A stretch of 64,000 nt of DNA from Flavobacterium panacis (GTDB lineage: Bacteria; Bacteroidota; Bacteroidia; Flavobacteriales; Flavobacteriaceae), in contig NZ_JANKMS010000001.1 in NCBI RefSeq assembly GCF_024649945.1, positions 310,001 to 374,000 on the forward strand. The letters are read 5' to 3'. A program made the position numbers and the translations under genes. The notes under the pieces are model-generated. The model worked only from the letters and a program-made list of their open reading frames with translations, did not search any database and was not told the origin of the DNA. Of the stretch, positions 59,901 through 64,000 are shown in pieces. How positions within the stretch are numbered: the stretch's first letter is position 1; the number at the start of each line of letters is the position of its first letter.

Positions 59901-61233
59901 GGATCTTAGAAGCAGACTCGAAAACTTCATCATCCATTTCATCCTGGGTAAGATTTTTGAGCGACTTGCGCATAGCCAGATGATGAAGCGTAGCCTCAAC
60001 CACAATTACCGCTCCATCAACAATTAAACCGAAATCAATGGCTCCAAGTGACATTAGATTGGCACTTACCCCAAAAACGTTCATAAGTCCAAGGGCAAAA
60101 AGCATAGCCAAAGGAATAGCAGAGGCAACTATAAGTCCTGCACGGAAATTCCCTAAGAATAATACCAGTACAAATATTACGATCAATGCACCTTCAACAA
60201 GGTTCTTTTCAACGGTGCTGATAGCACGGCCCACAAGGTCTGTACGGTCAAGGTATGGCTCAATAACAATATCGTCAGGCAGCGATTTCTGGATAGTTGG
60301 CAGTTTTTCCTTAATGCGTTTGACAACCTCGTTGCTGTTCTCTCCTTTAAGCATCATCACGACACCGCCCACTGCATCAACTTCTCCATTGAATGTCAAG
60401 GCACCGTATCTCACTGCATTGCCAAATCTCACTTCGGCTACATCGCTTACATAAACAGGAGCTGCGCCAGTATTTTTAACCACGATCTTTTTGACATCGT
60501 CAAGAGAAGTTACCAGACCAATGCCCCTTATAAAATATGCATTTGGCTTTTTATCGATATATGCGCCGCCGGTATTTTGGTTGTTTTTCTCCAGCGCCGT
60601 AAAAATATCCGGTATGCTTACTCCCATTGCGCGGAGCCTATCGGGATTTACCGCGACCTCATACTGCTTCAGCTCCCCTCCAAAGCTGTTTACCTCCGCA
60701 ATTCCAGGGGTTCCGTATAATTGTCTAGCCACAATCCAATCTTGCATGGTACGCAGATCTTTGGCATTATATTTATTTTTGCTTCCTTTTTTAGGATGGA
60801 TGATATATTGGTAAACCTCCCCTAGACCCGTGCTCACAGGAGCCATTTCCGGTGTTCCGATTCCCTGCGGTATTCTGTCTACCGCTTCTTTCAGCCTCTC
60901 GCTTATAAGCTGTCTGGCAAAGTAAATATCGGTCTCATCGTCAAAAACCACAGTAATAACCGAAAGCCCAAAGCGGGAAATACTTCTGATTTCCTCGATT
61001 TTCGGAACAGTGGCAATGCTCTGTTCAATTGGAAAGGTAACCAACTGCTCCACTTCCTGACCGGCAAGAGTTGGACATGCTGTTATAATCTGAACCTGAT
61101 TGTTGGTGATGTCAGGTACGGCATCTATGGGCAGTTTAGTTGCGCTCCAGGCGCCCCATATTATTAGGACCAAAGTCATTAAACCAATAATGATTTTGTT
61201 TTTAATACTGAATTTAATTATACTATCTAACAC
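56917..61233 (-). CDS. czcA: CzcA RND efflux pump fused to a TolC/CzcC-like channel
   Basis: 1438 residues, GTG start at 61233. Residues 1-1040 are a full CzcA: NKIIIGLMTLVLIIWGAWSA, the proton-relay motif GAIDFGLIVDGAVIVVEA with two Asp (CzcA type), and PQLQEGDFAFHCILPQG. Residues 1041-1438 are an outer-membrane efflux protein, opening at an internal Met (58113) with a signal-peptide-like segment ATAVLILLLAGLGSANAQ, then SFAWPGLYAARKSY and MLLNLNEW. The RND part should end in the cytoplasm (12 helices), so this extra segment is needed to send the TolC part out. Cleavage after SANA, or separate initiation at 58113, could release it. Such fusions occur in Bacteroidota. Zn/Co/Cd substrate is inferred. 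Confidence 0.9.
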   Translation of the reverse strand: MLDSIIKFSIKNKIIIGLMTLVLIIWGAWSATKLPIDAVPDITNNQVQIITACPTLAGQEVEQLVTFPIEQSIATVPKIEEIRSISRFGLSVITVVFDDETDIYFARQLISERLKEAVDRIPQGIGTPEMAPVSTGLGEVYQYIIHPKKGSKNKYNAKDLRTMQDWIVARQLYGTPGIAEVNSFGGELKQYEVAVNPDRLRAMGVSIPDIFTALEKNNQNTGGAYIDKKPNAYFIRGIGLVTSLDDVKKIVVKNTGAAPVYVSDVAEVRFGNAVRYGALTFNGEVDAVGGVVMMLKGENSNEVVKRIKEKLPTIQKSLPDDIVIEPYLDRTDLVGRAISTVEKNLVEGALIVIFVLVLFLGNFRAGLIVASAIPLAMLFALGLMNVFGVSANLMSLGAIDFGLIVDGAVIVVEATLHHLAMRKSLKNLTQDEMDDEVFESASKIRTSAAFGEIIILIVYIPILTLVGVEGKMFRPMAQTVGFAIFGALILSLTYIPMMCALFLSKKPQHKETFSDKMMNRIQSVYQPLLQKVIDFKYAVVGATVLIFFAAVFFFTRMGGEFIPQLQEGDFAFHCILPQGSSLNQSIETSMQASRIIKKFDEVKMVVGKTGAAEVPTDPMPPEASDLMVVLKPQKEWKSGRTYDELAEAISEELEVIPGVFFEKNQPIQMRFNELMTGIRQDVAVKIFGENLDTLSQYAKEVGAVIQSIPGATSPQIERVSGLPQINIEYDRTRIANYGLTIEDVNGVVSTAFAGKSTGQVYENERRFDLVVRLDSVHRTSIDDVSNLMIPTNTGIQVPLSQVAKIDYKLGPAQISREAGKRRIVIGFNVAGRDVQSVVQDIQKKLAEKVKLPPGYYFTYGGQFENLQAASARLMIAVPVSLLLIFGLLYFTFRSFKQAMLIFTAIPMSAIGGIFALMLRGMPFSISAGIGFIALFGVAVLNGIVLIGTFNQLEKEDMDNIFERVKEGTITRLRPVLMTAMVASLGFLPMAMSSSAGAEVQKPLATVVIGGLVTATFLTLFVLPLLYIIFNTKFDFKERFKMRNATAVLILLLAGLGSANAQQRIPIDKAVETALQSNQQLDINKTEIQAAGLNVKTAVDMPKTGIFAENEDLRPSDKTGILKIGISQSFAWPGLYAARKSYFKDQLKYTQLNTALLNATIKRDVRTAYYKLWYLQDKQLLYQRLDSIYTLLSKTAEVRLKAGDVAQLDKIAADAKLQELKAFSEQNKKDMTVQQQQLMMLLNLNEWLLPLEAPLGKAEVNFSESNGMHPLLTLQEQNVKIASSNVSIMKNSNMPELSGRVFSQRLYGLDDPYTGFSATASFPLFGAVSAHNKVKAAKAEKEVQEKNLVYQTQLLQTQKASSAAEIEKNLSLLNFYETSGLKQSEDIIKASTLSYRSGEISFAELGQFLSQAVGIRQNYLDVLNQFNLSAVQFDYFNNK

Positions 61234-61407
61234 AATGTAATTAATTTTAACGTTTAGAAAATAATGTGATCGCCAGCAAATACTGGAGAAAAATTAGAAT
61301 GTGCAAGATCAATCACTGAAAACATTCAGGAATCGAAAACGTAGCGTCTCGCAAGCCATTATTGAATACCAATAATTACTATGCATCAATTGCACAATTC
61401 AAAAAAC

Positions 61408-61731
61408 TTAAACGAAAAATTTGGGAGGCTGCCATATGCTTCCAAAATAGCTGGAAATTACCTGACAGTCTTTTATAACCGCATGTTTAACATTGATTAT
61501 ATTTTGGGGAAAATTAAATTCCGGCATCTTAAAATTAAATTTTACAGCCGAAACACTGCAGCATGAACATTGACAGAAAGGTGTACAATGGTCATCGTGA
61601 TCCTGATTGTGATTATGAGCCAGTTCTTTCTTCTGAGACTTCGCTTCAAGACATGTATTATAGACGTCACTGCATGGAACTGCAAGCAGTCCAAGAATGT
61701 ATACTAATAATATTGTTGTTTTCCATCTCAT
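61408..61731 (-). CDS. Small exported His/Cys-rich protein, DUF6660-like
   Basis: 107 residues. Signal peptide (TTILLVYILGLLAVPCSD), then HNHNQDHDDHCTPFCQCSCC, an obvious metal-binding cluster, and the C-terminus SIWQPPKFFV. Shares the signal peptide ending VPC, the C-P-F-x-C-x-C core and the WQPPK end with the 37738 protein. A -7 box (TAAATTTG) ends 7 bp before the ATG, so the transcript may be leaderless. It precedes the CzcA-TolC gene on the same strand, suggesting a periplasmic metal-binding partner; inferred. Confidence 0.78.
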   Translation of the reverse strand: MRWKTTILLVYILGLLAVPCSDVYNTCLEAKSQKKELAHNHNQDHDDHCTPFCQCSCCSVSAVKFNFKMPEFNFPQNIINVKHAVIKDCQVISSYFGSIWQPPKFFV

Positions 61732-61738
61732 ATTAAGA

Positions 61739-61773
61739 CAAATTTACAAAATAGTTTCTGCAATTGGATTGCA
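61739..61773 (-). promoter_or_regulatory. -7 box and inverted repeat for the 61408 gene
   Basis: On the minus strand TAAATTTG (61746-61739) matches TAnnTTTG exactly. Upstream, TGCAAT-N3-ATTGCA (61759-61773) is an inverted repeat sharing the TTGCAA core seen in the arsR palindrome. A metal-regulator operator is possible. Confidence 0.5.
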
Positions 61774-62114
61774 AATTTACTTTAATCAACCTAAACACCT
61801 AAAAAACAATATTTTACATTTATATAAATTTATAAATTATTTTTAAACGGTTAAAACTAAACCCTGATTTGATTGATCACTGGTATTTTAAACTTAATCA
61901 TTTATTAAAAAATATTGTTTTAAATAATTGTATGTTTTTATATATCGTCTGCTAATGCAAAGGAAACTTACAATTTTGTATTAATTCTGAATTTCTATTG
62001 GTAAACCTAATTTACTCAAATTAATTATTATTTACGCAGTAGCATCTGCCATAGAGTATCGAAATATTAAAAAAAATATTCAAATATAAATCATAATTGT
62101 TTTAAAAATATTTT
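61774..62114. other. AT-rich divergent intergenic region
   Basis: About 340 bp of very AT-rich DNA between divergent genes, with no open frame, strong hairpin or repeat that I can support. Confidence 0.5.
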
Positions 62115-62122
62115 TAGCTTTG
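62115..62122 (+). promoter_or_regulatory. -7 box before the di-haem oxidoreductase
   Basis: TAGCTTTG matches TAnnTTTG exactly, 15 bp before the ATG at 62138. No TTG at the standard -33 distance. Confidence 0.5.
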
Positions 62123-62137
62123 TCTAAAAAATAAATA

Positions 62138-63343
62138 ATGGCAAATATAAATATATTTTTAAAGACATCTTTCATACTAGTAGTCTTAAACATAGGGCTT
62201 GTTTCCTGTGAAACCAGCTTTGTAGATTTACCGCAAGATGATAAACTTTTAGACGGCTCAATCGAAGGGTTATCGGCTTCTGAATCAACTCAATTTTTAA
62301 AAGGCGACCAGGCAGTTAATGAAGTTTTTAACAGGGCATCCGGCCTTGGTCCAACCTTTGTAAGTACCAGTTGTATCAGCTGCCATGCAGGAGACGGAAA
62401 AGGGCATCCTTTTACCAGCTTAGTTCGCTTTGGACAAATTGACGAAACAGGCAATCATTTCATTAAACTAGGAGGACCGCAGCTTCAAAACCGTGCACTA
62501 CCTGGTTTTATTCCAGAAGAAATCCCTTCAGGCACATCATTCTCCACCTTTATGCCTCCATCTATCACAGGATTAGGATTATTACAGTATGTCTCAGATG
62601 CCGATCTAATTGCAATGACTGACCCTGAAGATGTTGATGATGACGGAATTTCAGGGAATGTAAACTGGATTAACATACCTGATTATGCTATTGTAAGTTC
62701 TAATGCCATATCAAAAAATGGCAAATATATTGGAAGATATGGCAAGAAAGCTTCAGCATTCGATCTACTTCATCAAACAGTTAATGCATACAACCAAGAT
62801 ATGGGCATTACTTCTATATTTAATCCTATTGACCACTACTCTGCTTTAGAAATTGACCCTGAAATCGCTACTTCAAAAGTAAATGATGTTGTGTTTTATC
62901 TGAAAACATTAAAGGCTCCCATCCAAAGAAGCCAAAACGATCCTGCCGTTATCCGAGGCAAAGTTATTTTTAATCAAATAAGTTGTACAGGCTGCCACAG
63001 ATCAGAATTAAAAACAAGTTATTCTCCAATTAACTCGCTTTCAAATAAAACTTTTGCACCTTATACTGATCTGCTCCTACACGATATGGGTCCAGGATTG
63101 GATGATGGCTATACAGAAGGCAGCGCAAAAACTTCTGAGTGGAGAACCCCTCCCCTCTGGGGCATTGGCCTTTCCGAGAACTCGCAGGGAGGTAATTTGT
63201 TTTTAATGCATGATGGCCGTGCAAAAAGCATAGAGCAGGCGATACTAATGCATGGCGGCGAGGGACAGAAAAGTAAATATGCATTTGAAAAGCTTTCTAA
63301 AGAAGATAAACAGGCTTTGCTGAAATTTATAAAATCATTATAG
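62138..63343 (+). CDS. Di-haem oxidoreductase-family lipoprotein
   Basis: 401 residues. Lipobox near the start (NIGLVSCE). Two c-type haem sites: TSCISCHAGDGKGHP and ISCTGCHRSE. Between them come FIPEEIPSGTSF and DDDGISGNVNWI, and after the second PPLWGIGLSENSQGG and LMHDGRAKSIEQAILMHGGE. This is the DHOR (thiol-oxidoreductase-like) family related to cytochrome c peroxidases; the reaction is not known. A Rieske-type protein starts 1 bp after its stop, so the two may pass electrons in the periplasm. The DGR...I.LHGGEA-like end is typical of the family. Confidence 0.87.
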   Translation: MANINIFLKTSFILVVLNIGLVSCETSFVDLPQDDKLLDGSIEGLSASESTQFLKGDQAVNEVFNRASGLGPTFVSTSCISCHAGDGKGHPFTSLVRFGQIDETGNHFIKLGGPQLQNRALPGFIPEEIPSGTSFSTFMPPSITGLGLLQYVSDADLIAMTDPEDVDDDGISGNVNWINIPDYAIVSSNAISKNGKYIGRYGKKASAFDLLHQTVNAYNQDMGITSIFNPIDHYSALEIDPEIATSKVNDVVFYLKTLKAPIQRSQNDPAVIRGKVIFNQISCTGCHRSELKTSYSPINSLSNKTFAPYTDLLLHDMGPGLDDGYTEGSAKTSEWRTPPLWGIGLSENSQGGNLFLMHDGRAKSIEQAILMHGGEGQKSKYAFEKLSKEDKQALLKFIKSL

Positions 63344-63344
63344 T

Positions 63345-63782
63345 ATGGACAGAAAACAATTTCTAAAAGCATGCGGTTTCGGCTGTCTTGCTGCAATATC
63401 AGGAACGACAATACTGCAAGGCTGCTCTTCTTCCCAAATTTCAAGAGAAATAAAGGAATCTGATCTCTTAGTCCCAATTTCTGATTTTATAATTCAAAAA
63501 GGGACAAAATCTGCATTTAAAAAGTATATAGTAATTCAAAATGACATATTAAAAGCCCCAATATGTGTATTTAGATTTAGTGAGAGTGATTATTGTGCCA
63601 TGTTTATGTTATGTACGCATCAGGGTGCTGAATTACAAGTTTTTGGAGATAAACTTCAATGCCCGGCTCATGGAAGCGAATTCAGCAATCGCGGGAACAT
63701 CGAGACCGGTCCCGCAGATACAGACTTAAGAAAATTCCCGGTCACAATAGAAAACAATATTTTAAAAATATCTTTAAAATGA
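63345..63782 (+). CDS. Rieske [2Fe-2S] lipoprotein
   Basis: 145 residues. Begins MDRKQFLKACGFGCLAAISG with a lipobox (LQGCSSS) and a Tat-like RK start, without a full RR motif. The Rieske cluster sites are CTHQGAELQVF and CPAHGSEFSNRGNIETGPA. Small single-domain type, exported and anchored, probably the electron partner of the di-haem protein immediately upstream. Its stop overlaps the next gene's ATG (ATGA). Confidence 0.9.
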   Translation: MDRKQFLKACGFGCLAAISGTTILQGCSSSQISREIKESDLLVPISDFIIQKGTKSAFKKYIVIQNDILKAPICVFRFSESDYCAMFMLCTHQGAELQVFGDKLQCPAHGSEFSNRGNIETGPADTDLRKFPVTIENNILKISLK

Positions 63783-64000
63783 GATTGAAAATAAAAGTAA
63801 TACCCGCATTGTTAATTTTAATCTTTTCTACATATTGCTATTCACAGATCGATCCTAGTTTATTAAAAAGAGTACCTAAAGATACTGTAAAAAATATCTT
63901 AAACATGGATGCTCTTTACAACAGACCGGCTTTGAAGATAAATAAGACTCCCATATCAATAGGAGGTTATCTTGAAATGAACTGGCAAAAAATGACAACT
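63779..64000 (+). CDS. Exported protein, probably outer-membrane barrel (3' cut by window)
   Basis: 74 codons visible, open to the window end. Start ATG 63779 overlaps the Rieske stop. Signal peptide (VIPALLILIFSTYCYSQ), a short mature N-terminus, then ISIGGYLEMNWQKM, which looks like the first strand of a porin-like barrel. Third gene of the di-haem/Rieske unit; nature inferred from a small part. Confidence 0.7.
   Translation, partial: MRLKIKVIPALLILIFSTYCYSQIDPSLLKRVPKDTVKNILNMDALYNRPALKINKTPISIGGYLEMNWQKMTT

Noticed and set aside
60038..60454. Plus-strand open frame of 138 codons opposite czcA
   Set aside because: Fully antisense to the conserved CzcA transmembrane region, rich in Ser/Thr/Ile with no motif or start signal.
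1..64000. CRISPR array, tRNA, rRNA, IS element or integrase
   Set aside because: I looked for regular spaced repeats, tRNA-like arms, transposase and tyrosine-recombinase motifs and found none that could be supported, so the ends of any integrative element are outside the window or not recognisable.

Overview
The window looks like chromosome or integrated-element DNA from a Flavobacterium-like member of the Bacteroidota. Three things point there: the low GC content with AT-rich spacers; several matches to the Bacteroidota promoter -7 box (TAnnTTTG); and the gene families present (DUF3347, DUF2911, DUF6428, PcfK/PcfJ with Ssb, RND-TolC fusions, MerTP fusion). No tRNA, rRNA, CRISPR array, transposase or integrase is visible. 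Taxonomy is inferred from these features only.

Layout. (1) 1-2956: a DnaE-type DNA polymerase III alpha subunit, cut at its 5' end by the window edge. (2) 3136-13014: a defence-like island. It holds an HNH-NTPase protein, a DUF2726 protein, and a four-gene minus-strand run: a DUF6236-like protein, GajA (OLD/TOPRIM nuclease), GajB (UvrD-like helicase) and a HEPN/RES-domain protein. GajA-GajB is a Gabija system; the flanking same-strand genes may extend it. (3) 13280-15998: integrative-element backbone genes (a GC-rich block, ssb, an unknown gene, pcfK-like, pcfJ-like) ending in a clear terminator. (4) 16191-17474: a nuclease-like gene that appears to be one reading frame interrupted by a single in-frame TAA.

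(5) 17897-35991: a large copper/silver-type detoxification locus. It carries three DUF3347 proteins, a haem-binding protein, a CusA-like RND pump split by a frameshift, a TolC-like channel, two CusB-like adaptors, a CopA-type ATPase, a DUF305 protein and a multicopper oxidase with a barrel-like tail. A predicted PD-(D/E)XK nuclease sits among them. Six copies of the short heavy-metal-binding domain (CPMHP...CPxCGM) occur in five of these proteins. (6) 36340-40317: an outer-membrane barrel protein, a small Cys-rich exported protein and a TonB-dependent receptor. (7) 40515-43608: an arsenic operon (arsR, arsN-like, DUF6428, arsC-like, acr3). (8) 43784-44973: a mercury uptake/binding operon (ArsR-type regulator, merTP, GDCCVxC protein) without merA.

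(9) 45366-50302: a two-component system followed by an LTA-synthase-like transferase and a diacylglycerol-kinase-like lipid kinase, probably one envelope-modification unit. (10) 50425-61731, minus strand: two small proteins, a Zn/Cd-type P-type ATPase, MgtC-like and bestrophin-like membrane proteins, a Fur-family regulator, CzcB, a giant CzcA-TolC fusion and a small Cys/His-rich exported protein. (11) 62115-64000: a di-haem oxidoreductase, a Rieske protein and the start of an exported protein cut by the window end.

Taken together, this is an accessory region pairing anti-phage genes with resistance to Cu/Ag, As, Hg and Zn/Cd/Co. Small Cys-rich exported proteins of one apparent family (at 17897, 37738 and 61408) lie beside three of the metal or uptake modules. 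The most unusual points are the possible four-gene Gabija locus, the HNH-NTPase, the stop-interrupted nuclease, the frameshifted cusA, the internal signal peptide at the CzcA-TolC junction, and the nuclease gene inside the copper locus.
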